Positions 6,869 to 14,233 of a stretch of DNA of 15,189 bases are shown here, piece by piece; position 1 is the first letter of the stretch, and each line of letters begins with the position of its first letter. The position numbers and the translations under genes are program-made. Below the pieces are notes generated by a model. It searched no databases and was not told the DNA's origin. It saw only the letters and a list, made by a program, of their open reading frames with translations. The stretch comes from an uncultured Flavobacteriaceae bacterium. GTDB taxonomy: Bacteria; Bacteroidota; Bacteroidia; Flavobacteriales; Flavobacteriaceae. The stretch covers positions 1-15,189 of the forward strand of contig CAJWFY010000023.1 of the NCBI GenBank assembly GCA_913031655.1, in the 5' to 3' direction.

Positions 6869-7078
6869 ATGATCGTAACTGATTTCAATGGCACTGAGCT
6901 TCAGGAAGGAGATAGCGTAAAGGTTTCTAAAGACCTAAAGGTCAAAGGAAGTGGCATTATATTAAAAAGAGGGACCGTGATTAAAAACATCCGCCTTACG
7001 AATGATCCTGCTGAAATAGATTGTAAATTTAAAAAAACAGCAATCATTTTGCGCACTGAATTTGTCCAGAAAATGTAA
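6869..7078 (+). CDS. Stand-alone PhnA/YjdM C-terminal domain protein
   Basis: This 69-residue cytoplasmic protein matches the C-terminal SH3-like domain of PhnA (YjdM). Seen directly: FNGTELQEGDSVKVSKDLKV, starting at residue 6, then the basic KRGTVIKNIRL (33-43), then EIDCKF and RTEFVQKM. E. coli YjdM carries an N-terminal zinc ribbon that is absent here, and there is no upstream frame encoding one. The family name refers to alkylphosphonates, but this protein is not a phosphonate-degrading enzyme and its role is unclear. The ATG at 6869 is chosen over TTG 6833 because homology begins there and a perfect -7 box lies between the two. The Usp gene follows after 14 bases, so the two are probably cotranscribed. 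Confidence 0.85.
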   Translation: MIVTDFNGTELQEGDSVKVSKDLKVKGSGIILKRGTVIKNIRLTNDPAEIDCKFKKTAIILRTEFVQKM

Positions 7079-7092
7079 CCCTTATTCTGCTT

Positions 7093-7956
7093 ATGGCTTT
7101 TAACTCTTTTAAAAAATTATTGTTTGGATTTGCGTTTTCTCCCTCCTTAAGAGCAAACGTTTTTGAGGTTACCCGTTTGGCTTCGTTTTTTAATGCTGAA
7201 CTTATTTTTGTTCATGTTGGAGAAAAAACAACAGAGAAAGAAACTCAATTTGAAGCTCTATTAGAAAAGTGTCCATTAAAGCCTAACGATATTTCTGTTT
7301 TTTGGAAAGAAGGAGAGCCTATAAAAACATTGGCTAACAGCTGTGAAGAATTTGGAGTGGACTTATTGCTTTTGGGTGCATTAAAAAGAGAAAATGTAGT
7401 TAAATACTATTTAGGCTCAATCGCGCGAAAACTGACCCGTGAAGCGCCTTGTTCGGTATTATTAATGTTAAAGCCCTCTATTGAAAGAATTCCTTGTAAG
7501 CATATTGTTGTTAATGGATTTGACAGCCCGCAAACTCAAGAAACTGTTGAGGCTGCTTTTTCTGTTGGATGTGCCTTGTCCTCCGAAAAAATAACGCTTG
7601 TAGAGGAAATTAGCGAATCTAGAGTTGCTGTTTCTGTAGATGACGACCGTAGTCTTCGAAAAGCAACTTTAAGAAAAGAAAAAATAGATCGTGAAGAAAA
7701 AATAAGAGTAACCGATATCATTAAAAAAATCCCCTTGGCCAAAACAAAGGGATTAAAATGGGGAACACAAAGTATTTTTGGTAGTAGGGGGTATTCTATT
7801 GGTCACTATGCTCGTGTTGTGCGGGCTGACTTATTAATAATGAATGCACAAGAAAAGCCTCGTTTTTATCATCGTTTTTTTCCAAAAGATTTAGAGCATA
7901 TTCTAGCTGAGCTTCCAACAGATGTTTTAATCATTCAGTCTAAAAACAATGGGTAA
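7093..7956 (+). CDS. Tandem-domain universal stress protein
   Basis: The 287 residues form two UspA-type domains, at about 5-127 and 133-285. Usp proteins are cytoplasmic stress-survival factors, and some bind ATP. In the first domain the nucleotide-site pattern G-x2-G-x9-G-S/T is present as G95, then Lys98 in place of the second Gly, then G108-S109, followed by REAPCSVLLM. In the second domain the matching region (LLIMNAQEKPRFYHRFFPKD) has lost the glycines, so it probably does not bind ATP in the standard way. Residues 185-212 are highly charged and likely helical. The stop codon overlaps the start of the SulP transporter gene by 8 bases, which strongly suggests translational coupling. A role in controlling the transporter is inference from this arrangement. 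Confidence 0.9.
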   Translation: MAFNSFKKLLFGFAFSPSLRANVFEVTRLASFFNAELIFVHVGEKTTEKETQFEALLEKCPLKPNDISVFWKEGEPIKTLANSCEEFGVDLLLLGALKRENVVKYYLGSIARKLTREAPCSVLLMLKPSIERIPCKHIVVNGFDSPQTQETVEAAFSVGCALSSEKITLVEEISESRVAVSVDDDRSLRKATLRKEKIDREEKIRVTDIIKKIPLAKTKGLKWGTQSIFGSRGYSIGHYARVVRADLLIMNAQEKPRFYHRFFPKDLEHILAELPTDVLIIQSKNNG

Positions 7957-10153
7957 AAAAAACACTGCCTTAACATTTTTCAAAGAGTTGCCCCAAAATA
8001 TTTTTTCGGGTTTTGTCGTATCTCTTGTTGCTTTGCCCCTAGCTCTGGGTCTTGCTATTGCTTCTGAAGCTCCTCCATTAGCAGGAATTATTGCTGCTGT
8101 AGTAGGTGGAATTGTTGTAGCTATCTTTGGAGGCTCTCACATAACAATTTCTGGACCAGGAAATGGTCTTGTTATTGTTTTATTGGCCGCCATAACCTCT
8201 TTAGGTGGAGGCGACCTTTACCAGGGATATCTTTTTACACTAGCCGCCATAATTCTGTCTGGGGGTTTATTATTTCTTTTTGGGTCGCTTCGTTTGGGAG
8301 CAATGAGTGAGTTTTTCCCAGCCTCAGCATTACAAGGTATGCTAGCGGCAATCGGTGTGGGTATTTTAGCAAAACAATTCCACGTAATGCTAGGACTTAC
8401 TTCTGTTTCCGGAGATACCATTGGGCAACTAATGCAGATCCCAGATTCACTGCTTCTCTTTTTAGGTTTCCGTCCTTTTGCTGGAATAATTGGGGTTATT
8501 AGCCTTTTCTTTTTGTTTTTTTACAGTAAGATTAGAAACCCTTATTTTCATTTAATTCCTGCGCCTATGTGGGTTGTGGTTGGTTCTATTGGTATTGGCT
8601 ATTATTATCAGCTTGTGCTAAAAGAGGTTGTGCCAATACCGCCAGAATTATTAATTAAAATTCCTGCGAAAATAATTTCCAGTCTTCCGCGTCCCAACTT
8701 TGAAAAATTATTAGATCTTGATTTTCTTGGTGTGGTCGTTTCAATTACACTGATTGCTGTAATTGAATCTTTATTAAGCATTAAGGCCGTTGACAAGTTG
8801 GACCTCAAAAAAAGGCGGTCAAACGTTAACAAAGACCTCCGCGCTCTAGGCTTAGCAAGTATTGTGAGCGGTTTTTTAGGAGGGCTCAACGTTGTAACTG
8901 TAATTGCTAGGAGCTCTGTAAATGCAAATAATGGTGGCACAAATCGCTCTGCTAACTTTTTTCATGCAATCTTTTTGGTGCTTTTTGTGGTCCTGTTGGG
9001 TGATCAAATCCAGCGTATTCCATTAACGGCTTTAGCAGCCATTTTAGTTTTTACTGGCTATAAACTTGCCTCTCCTGAAAATTTAGTTCGTATCTATAAG
9101 ATTGGTCCTGAACAAGCACTCATTTTTATTATTACGCTGGTTACAACTCTTTTTACAAGTCTCGTTACAGGAATTGTTGCCGGTATACTTTCTACTTTTA
9201 TCACTCACCTTTTCTTGCGCAAAAGCCTATATCTTTTTTCATTAAATGTTTTTAAACCAAATGTTTTAATGTATCGTGAAGAACGTACCGGAAACTATTA
9301 TGTGAGTGTCAAAAACTTTTGTAGCTTTTTGAACTTTTATAGGCTTAAATTGAAATTAGATCAAATTCCTGAAAGCGAACATGCTATCGTTGATTTTTCA
9401 CTCTGTGATTTTGTTGACCACACTGTAATGGAAGGTTTGTATGACTATCAGCGCTCATTTGATCGAAAAAATGGGCTTTTTGAAACCATTGGATTGGACA
9501 TTCACGCCGCCCAAACCCAGCATCCTTTTGCTGTTCGAAAAAGCCTCCCGATAAATATGCTCATGGGGTTGAAAAATTCTTTGACAAACCGACAAAAAAA
9601 CCTTTCGGATCTTGCAAAACAATTATCCTGGGAATACCTGCCAAAAATAAACAGCAACCCTAAGGGAATTAAAGGTTTTCTGTTTTTTGAATCTAAGGTG
9701 GTGAATTATAGCGTAAACACGCTGGTCCACGAAAAACAAAAATTTCGTGTTTTTGACCTGTCTTATTCTGAAGGTGCATTTATTACTAAAGAGGATTTAA
9801 AAGGAACTTTTTTACTGTTTAAAAGCCCTGTTGCGCTTCCTGTGTTTGTTCTTGATAAAGAAGACTTTAAGACTGCTCTTTACCAATGGGCGGGCTTTAA
9901 TGATATTAATTTTAAAAAACACCCTGACTTTTCAAAACGTTTTCATTTAAGTGGAAATGACCATGTTGAAATAAAGGCACTGTTTAATTCCGATCTGATC
10001 TACTTTTTTGAAAGCCATCCTATTTTCCACATAGAGTCTAACGGTAAGCAATTATTAATAAAGGGGAATGATCGGCTTTCTGGGCTTCAAGAAATTAAAA
10101 TCATGGTTACCTTTGCAAAAGACCTTGTAAATCTTCTTAAAAAGCAGAAATAA
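7949..10153 (+). CDS. SulP family anion transporter with STAS and extra C-terminal domain
   Basis: This 734-residue inner-membrane transporter of the SulP (SLC26) family carries sulfate, bicarbonate or related anions. The membrane part spans about residues 15-425. Early family motifs are SLVALPLALGLAIASEAPP (25-43) and GGSHITISGPGNGL (61-74). VIESLLSIKAVD (271-282) and GGLNVVTVIARSSVNANNGG (311-330) mark the core. A STAS domain follows at about 440-530 (VDFSLCDFVDHTVMEGL, 481-497). Beyond it lie about 190 further residues, including RVFDLSYSEGAF (600-611), DINFKKHPDFSKRFHLSGND (652-671) and FHIESNGKQLLI (693-704). I cannot name this domain. SulP proteins are usually shorter, near 500-600 residues. 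The gene begins inside the Usp gene (ATGGGTAA at 7949-7956). No carbonic anhydrase neighbour is present to favour bicarbonate, and the substrate is undetermined. Confidence 0.92.
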   Translation: MGKKNTALTFFKELPQNIFSGFVVSLVALPLALGLAIASEAPPLAGIIAAVVGGIVVAIFGGSHITISGPGNGLVIVLLAAITSLGGGDLYQGYLFTLAAIILSGGLLFLFGSLRLGAMSEFFPASALQGMLAAIGVGILAKQFHVMLGLTSVSGDTIGQLMQIPDSLLLFLGFRPFAGIIGVISLFFLFFYSKIRNPYFHLIPAPMWVVVGSIGIGYYYQLVLKEVVPIPPELLIKIPAKIISSLPRPNFEKLLDLDFLGVVVSITLIAVIESLLSIKAVDKLDLKKRRSNVNKDLRALGLASIVSGFLGGLNVVTVIARSSVNANNGGTNRSANFFHAIFLVLFVVLLGDQIQRIPLTALAAILVFTGYKLASPENLVRIYKIGPEQALIFIITLVTTLFTSLVTGIVAGILSTFITHLFLRKSLYLFSLNVFKPNVLMYREERTGNYYVSVKNFCSFLNFYRLKLKLDQIPESEHAIVDFSLCDFVDHTVMEGLYDYQRSFDRKNGLFETIGLDIHAAQTQHPFAVRKSLPINMLMGLKNSLTNRQKNLSDLAKQLSWEYLPKINSNPKGIKGFLFFESKVVNYSVNTLVHEKQKFRVFDLSYSEGAFITKEDLKGTFLLFKSPVALPVFVLDKEDFKTALYQWAGFNDINFKKHPDFSKRFHLSGNDHVEIKALFNSDLIYFFESHPIFHIESNGKQLLIKGNDRLSGLQEIKIMVTFAKDLVNLLKKQK

Positions 10154-10184
10154 ATTAATTTTTCATCCTGCCTTTTGATTTTTG

Positions 10185-10191
10185 TACTTTG
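10185..10191 (+). promoter_or_regulatory. Candidate -7 box for the SMP-30 and MBL genes
   Basis: TACTTTG resembles TAnnTTTG with one base missing between TA and TTTG. It ends 11 bases before the ATG at 10203. It overlaps the region just after an in-frame TTG at 10182, arguing that translation does not begin at that TTG. Confidence 0.35.
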
Positions 10192-10202
10192 TAAAAAAAA
10201 GC

Positions 10203-11192
10203 ATGTTTAATAAATTCGTTTTCATATTCGTTTTTTTGAGTGTATTGGCTGCAAAAGCCCAGGATTTTGTTGGAGAAATTGAACAGTTGGACCCTGATAT
10301 GGCTCTTTATATTTCAAAAGAGTCTAAAATTAAAGTCCTTGCCAACGGCTTTAGTTGGGCCGAAGGGCCTGTTTGGGTCCCGAAACTTAATGGCATTCTA
10401 TTTACGGACGTGCCTAAAAACAAAGCTTATTTATGGACAGAGCGGCAGGGTGTTTCTCTTTTTTTAAATCCCAGCGGAATGACTAATCATGCTCCCCATA
10501 GCTCGAGCGAGGGAGCCAATGGGCTGGTTTTAGATTCAAACGGCGTCCTTGTGCTTTGCCAACATGGTGATCGTAGGGTTGCTCGATTAAAAGGTGATTG
10601 GCAGCTTGAACCGCCCTCCTACGAGACTGTTGTTGATCGTTTTGAAGGAAAGTGGCTAAATAGTCCTAACGATTTAGTCTTTTCTAAAAACGGAGATTTG
10701 TTTTTTACAGACCCTCCTTATGGGCTAGACCAACAAGACGATGATTCCCTAAAAGAACTTGATTTTAATGGAATCTTTAAATGGTCAAAAAATGAAGGAA
10801 TTGTCCTTTTAGATAAAACTCTGTCACGCCCTAATGGTATTGCGTTCTCAAGAGATGAAAAAACAGTTTACATAGGGAATTCTGACCGTAAAAATTTAAT
10901 TATAGCCGCCTTTGACTATTTAGATGGAGCCTTAAAAAATAAAAGGGTGTTTTTTGATGCAAAAAACATTTCAAGAAAAGGTCCTGGTTCTTTTGATGGA
11001 TTAAAAGTGCATTCTTCTGGAACAATTTTTGCCACTGGTCCGGGCGGTGTTTTAGTTATTAGCCAAGAGGGAAAACATTTAGGGACAATTCGTCCAGGAA
11101 AAGCAACGGCAAATTGTGCTTTTGACGAAGCTGAGGATTATCTTTATCTTACCTCAACGGATGTTTTGGCTAGAATAAAACTAAATAAATGA
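10203..11192 (+). CDS. Secreted SMP-30/gluconolactonase-like hydrolase
   Basis: This 329-residue six-bladed propeller protein of the SMP-30/gluconolactonase/LRE family contains metal-dependent sugar lactonases and related esterases. MFNKFVFIFVFLSVLAAKAQ is a type I signal peptide with probable cleavage after AKA, so the protein is exported. Family landmarks are WAEGPVW with metal ligand E54, the ANGLVLD strand (105-111) and LNSPNDLVFSKNGDLFFTDP (152-171). RPNGIAFS (209-216) and SFDGLKVHSSG (263-273, with likely catalytic or metal Asp265) follow. The ATG at 10203 is preferred to TTG 10182 because it gives a normal signal peptide and follows a promoter-like box. The stop overlaps the next start by four bases (ATGA). 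The exact substrate is not determinable; lactone hydrolysis is a family-based inference. Confidence 0.88.
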   Translation: MFNKFVFIFVFLSVLAAKAQDFVGEIEQLDPDMALYISKESKIKVLANGFSWAEGPVWVPKLNGILFTDVPKNKAYLWTERQGVSLFLNPSGMTNHAPHSSSEGANGLVLDSNGVLVLCQHGDRRVARLKGDWQLEPPSYETVVDRFEGKWLNSPNDLVFSKNGDLFFTDPPYGLDQQDDDSLKELDFNGIFKWSKNEGIVLLDKTLSRPNGIAFSRDEKTVYIGNSDRKNLIIAAFDYLDGALKNKRVFFDAKNISRKGPGSFDGLKVHSSGTIFATGPGGVLVISQEGKHLGTIRPGKATANCAFDEAEDYLYLTSTDVLARIKLNK

Positions 11193-12046
11193 AGCTTTAC
11201 CCTATAGAGGCAGGAAATTTTAAACTTGATGGTGGCGCAATGTTTGGGGTAGTTCCAAAGGCTTTATGGGAGCGAACTAACCCCGCAGATGAAAAAAATC
11301 GTGTTGAAATGGCAACACGCTCTCTTCTAATTGAAGACGAAGAGCGTTTAATTTTAATAGATACAGGAATGGGAAACAAACAAGGAGACTCTTTTTTTGT
11401 TCATTATGGCCTTTGGGGGGAGCATTCTCTTGACCATTCTTTGGCAAAAGCGGGCTTCCATAGAGACGACATTACCGATGTTTTTTTCACCCACCTACAT
11501 TTTGATCATTGCGGTGGCGCAATTCAACGCTCTAAAAGTGGGGTGCTGTCACCTGCTTTTAAAAACGCCACTTTTTGGGTACATGAATCTCATTGGAAGT
11601 GGGCCACAAATCCAAACCTAAGAGAAAAAGCATCCTTTCTTCCTGAAAACATTATGCCTCTTCAAGAAAGTGGACAATTAAATTTAATTAAAGGAAAAGG
11701 CCCTTTTTTAGAAAATACCGGCCTTCCTTTTTCTGTTTTTTTGGCAGATGGACATACTGAAAAGCAAATGCTTCCGCTTATAGAATATAAAGGGGAAAAA
11801 GTGTTTTATGCAGCTGATCTCATTCCAACAGTAGGACACATTCCTATTCCTTATATCATGGGATACGACACCCGCCCATTGTTATCGCTTGACGAAAAGA
11901 CCTTGTTTTTAGAGAAGGCGCTTTTGGAAAACGCTTTTCTGCTTTTAGAGCATGATCCACACCATGAATTAATTAGTCTTCAAAAAACAGACAAAGGCAT
12001 TAGGTTAAAAGAGCATTTTAACTTTGATTATTATTTTAATTCCTAA
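11189..12046 (+). CDS. Metallo-beta-lactamase-fold hydrolase
   Basis: This 285-residue MBL-fold protein has a complete di-zinc site. H102, H104, D106 and H107 lie in THLHFDHCGG, H189 in ADGHT, bridging D210 in FYAAD and H255 in LLEHD. It has no signal peptide or membrane segment, so it should be cytoplasmic. The N-terminal half contains DTGMGNKQGD (58-67), typical of the branch that includes N-acyl homoserine lactonases and other lactone or ester hydrolases. A beta-lactamase role is not implied. Its ATG overlaps the SMP-30 stop (ATGA), so translation is probably coupled and the two enzymes may act on related substrates, one outside and one inside. The M1 gene downstream has its own promoter-like box. 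Confidence 0.9.
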   Translation: MKLYPIEAGNFKLDGGAMFGVVPKALWERTNPADEKNRVEMATRSLLIEDEERLILIDTGMGNKQGDSFFVHYGLWGEHSLDHSLAKAGFHRDDITDVFFTHLHFDHCGGAIQRSKSGVLSPAFKNATFWVHESHWKWATNPNLREKASFLPENIMPLQESGQLNLIKGKGPFLENTGLPFSVFLADGHTEKQMLPLIEYKGEKVFYAADLIPTVGHIPIPYIMGYDTRPLLSLDEKTLFLEKALLENAFLLLEHDPHHELISLQKTDKGIRLKEHFNFDYYFNS

Positions 12047-12054
12047 ACGAGAAG

Positions 12055-12062
12055 TATCTTTA
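12055..12062 (+). promoter_or_regulatory. Candidate -7 box for the M1 peptidase and rnpA
   Basis: TATCTTTA matches TAnnTTTG except at the last base. It lies just after the MBL stop (12046) and ends 20 bases before the ATG at 12083. Confidence 0.4.
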
Positions 12063-12082
12063 TCAAACATAAATTATATATA

Positions 12083-13906
12083 ATGAAACAGTTTGTTTTC
12101 TTTTTTCTTGGCCTTATTATGTTTCAATCTGCCCAAAGTCAGTATTGGCAACAGGCTGTTGACTATACCATGGAGGTCGCTTTAAACCATAAAAGTGCAA
12201 CATATAGTGGGGTTCAAAAAATTGTGTACACCAATAATTCTCCCGAAACTCTTAATAAGGTTTTCTACCACCTCTATTTTAACGCGTTTAAACCGGGAAG
12301 TGAAATGGCGGTTCGCCAAAAAAATTCTGCTGACAAAAATACTCGTTTCAAAATTAGTTTAGACTCGTTAACGCCTAATCAACAGGGTTACTTAAGGGTA
12401 AGTGGGTTAACTCAGAACGGTGTTTTACTTAATCCCGTTGACTCAGAAACAATTCTTGAAGTTCCGCTCCATACTCCCATAGCCCCGGGAGAAAGCGCAC
12501 TTTTTGAGTTGGCCTTTGAAGGTCATGTACCAGATGTTATTAGAAGGGCCGGTAAAAATTCTAGCGAAGGTGTTGCCTTTTCCATGGCTCAATGGTACCC
12601 TAAAATGGCTGAATATGATAGCGAAGGATGGAATGCTGATCCTTATACTGGTAGAGAGTTTCATGGTGTTTGGGGAGATTTTGATGTGAAAATTACATTA
12701 GATAAAGATTTTATGGTTGCGGCGAGCGGATATCTTCAAAACGCCGAGGCAATTGGAAAAGGGTACTCAGATCGTAAAAGGGCAAAAACAAAAAAGGGGA
12801 AAATAACATGGCATTACATTGCGCCCATGGTTCATGATTTTACTTGGGCGGCTGATGTTGATTATATTCACGACACCTACCCTGGTCCAAACGATGTGGA
12901 TCTTCACTTTTTTTATAAAAATGATCCTGAAATTATTGAAAACTGGAAGAAACTTCAGCCGCATACAGCGGAATTAATGCAATATTACAATACAAAAATA
13001 GGTCAATATCCCTATAAACAATACTCTGTTGTTCAGGGAGGTGACGGTGGTATGGAATATGCGATGCTTACCTTAATTACTGGTGGAAGAAATTATGGTT
13101 CTCTTTTTGGTGTTACTGCTCACGAATTAGCACACTCATGGTTTCAGCATATTTTGGCTACTAACGAAACAAAACACGAGTGGATGGACGAGGGGTTTAC
13201 TAGCTTTATTTCCAGTTTAGCTGAAAATGATATTCTGAATCAGAATAAAGATTTTCCTTTAGAGGGATCTTATAGGGGCTACTATGCTTTAGCAGCATCG
13301 GGCGGAGAAATGCCCCAAAGCACAAATGCAAACCGATATTACCACAACTATGCTTATGAAAGAACCGCCTACAGCAAAGGGGCTGTTTTTTTAGGACAAC
13401 TTAGTTACATCGTGGGAAAAGAAAAAGTATTTGAGATTCTTCAAACCTATTATAATGAGTGGAAGTTTAAACACCCCCTTCCAAATGATTTAAGAAGAAT
13501 CGCTGAGCGTATTTCTGGAATTCAACTTCAATGGTTTTTAACCGACTGGACACAAACAACAAATACGATAGATTATTCTATTGATGCTGTTGAAGAGGCG
13601 ACGTCCGGAACAACAATTCTTTTAAAAAGAAAAGGAGTAATGCCAATGCCTCTCGAAGTTTTGGTTCAATATAAAAGTGGCGAATTCGAACTGCATTATA
13701 TCCCTATTTCATTAATGCGTGGAGAGAAGGAAAACCCATATGATCTTGAGTGGGAAATTCAACCGGATTGGAATTGGGCAAATTTGAACTATTCTTTTAC
13801 TGTTTCTAAGGAAAAAAATCAGATTGAAGCCGTTGTAATTGATCCAAGCAATCTAATGGCTGACATTGATAAAACAGATAATTTTTATGTCACTCCAAAA
13901 GAATAA
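12083..13906 (+). CDS. M1 family zinc metallopeptidase, exported
   Basis: This 607-residue protein of the M1 (aminopeptidase N-like) family removes N-terminal residues from peptides, probably in the periplasm. MKQFVFFFLGLIMFQSAQSQ is a signal peptide. The exopeptidase motif GGMEY is at 322-326. The zinc motif HELAH is at 347-351 with the third ligand E370, 18 residues after the second His (HEWMDE). The conserved Tyr of the TAYSKGA motif is at 430. The N-terminal region (20-260) forms the saddle-like beta domain. The C-terminal part (500-607) is short, and the large helical domain of classical aminopeptidase N is missing, as in many Bacteroidota M1 proteins. The last 20 bases overlap rnpA. Confidence 0.93.
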   Translation: MKQFVFFFLGLIMFQSAQSQYWQQAVDYTMEVALNHKSATYSGVQKIVYTNNSPETLNKVFYHLYFNAFKPGSEMAVRQKNSADKNTRFKISLDSLTPNQQGYLRVSGLTQNGVLLNPVDSETILEVPLHTPIAPGESALFELAFEGHVPDVIRRAGKNSSEGVAFSMAQWYPKMAEYDSEGWNADPYTGREFHGVWGDFDVKITLDKDFMVAASGYLQNAEAIGKGYSDRKRAKTKKGKITWHYIAPMVHDFTWAADVDYIHDTYPGPNDVDLHFFYKNDPEIIENWKKLQPHTAELMQYYNTKIGQYPYKQYSVVQGGDGGMEYAMLTLITGGRNYGSLFGVTAHELAHSWFQHILATNETKHEWMDEGFTSFISSLAENDILNQNKDFPLEGSYRGYYALAASGGEMPQSTNANRYYHNYAYERTAYSKGAVFLGQLSYIVGKEKVFEILQTYYNEWKFKHPLPNDLRRIAERISGIQLQWFLTDWTQTTNTIDYSIDAVEEATSGTTILLKRKGVMPMPLEVLVQYKSGEFELHYIPISLMRGEKENPYDLEWEIQPDWNWANLNYSFTVSKEKNQIEAVVIDPSNLMADIDKTDNFYVTPKE

Positions 13907-14231
13907 ATTTACTTTAAAACGACTTAAAAGTAAAAATACTTTAGATGCTCTTTTTAGTAATAAAAATGGGCATAACACAAAAAGTTTAGTGTTGAAGGTT
14001 TTGAAAAAAGAAAATGCGTTTTTTTTATTTGCAGGCGTTTCTGTTCCAAAAAAAAACTTTAAAAATGCTGTAGATCGAAATAAAATAAAAAGACAATTAA
14101 GACGAGGGTTGAAAAATATTGAACATAAATTACTTTTTGGAGGTAGTTGTATGTTGATTTATAAAGGTAAAAAATTACCCTTAACGTCTGAAATAATTGA
14201 TGAAACTGAGGCTTTGTTTTTCAAAGAATAA
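13887..14231 (+). CDS. rnpA: Ribonuclease P protein component
   Basis: RnpA is the small basic protein that joins the RNase P RNA to mature the 5' ends of tRNAs. The 114 residues contain the family signature NAVDRNKIKRQLRR (60-73), the preceding FAGVSVPKKNFK strand and helix, and the closing MLIYKGK strand. ATG 13887 is preferred over an in-frame TTG at 13866, because RnpA normally starts just before the TLKRLKSK segment. The gene starts inside the end of the M1 peptidase gene (20-base overlap, different frame). No clear promoter box lies nearby, so expression probably depends on the peptidase transcript. In many bacteria rnpA sits between rpmH and yidC; here it does not. A nine-A run occurs at 14048-14056. 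Confidence 0.95.
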   Translation: MSLQKNKFTLKRLKSKNTLDALFSNKNGHNTKSLVLKVLKKENAFFLFAGVSVPKKNFKNAVDRNKIKRQLRRGLKNIEHKLLFGGSCMLIYKGKKLPLTSEIIDETEALFFKE

Positions 14232-14233
14232 AT

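Noticed and set aside
7536..7742. A minus-strand frame within the Usp gene
   Set aside because: It is a shadow of the charged linker of the second Usp domain, Ser-rich from reversed codons.
8608..8940. A 110-codon minus-strand frame within the SulP gene
   Set aside because: It is antisense to conserved transmembrane segments of the transporter, with no promoter box or recognisable domain.
11189..12046. Calling the MBL-fold protein a beta-lactamase
   Set aside because: It has no signal peptide, and the sequence fits the hydrolase/lactonase-like branch. The fold name alone does not indicate antibiotic hydrolysis.
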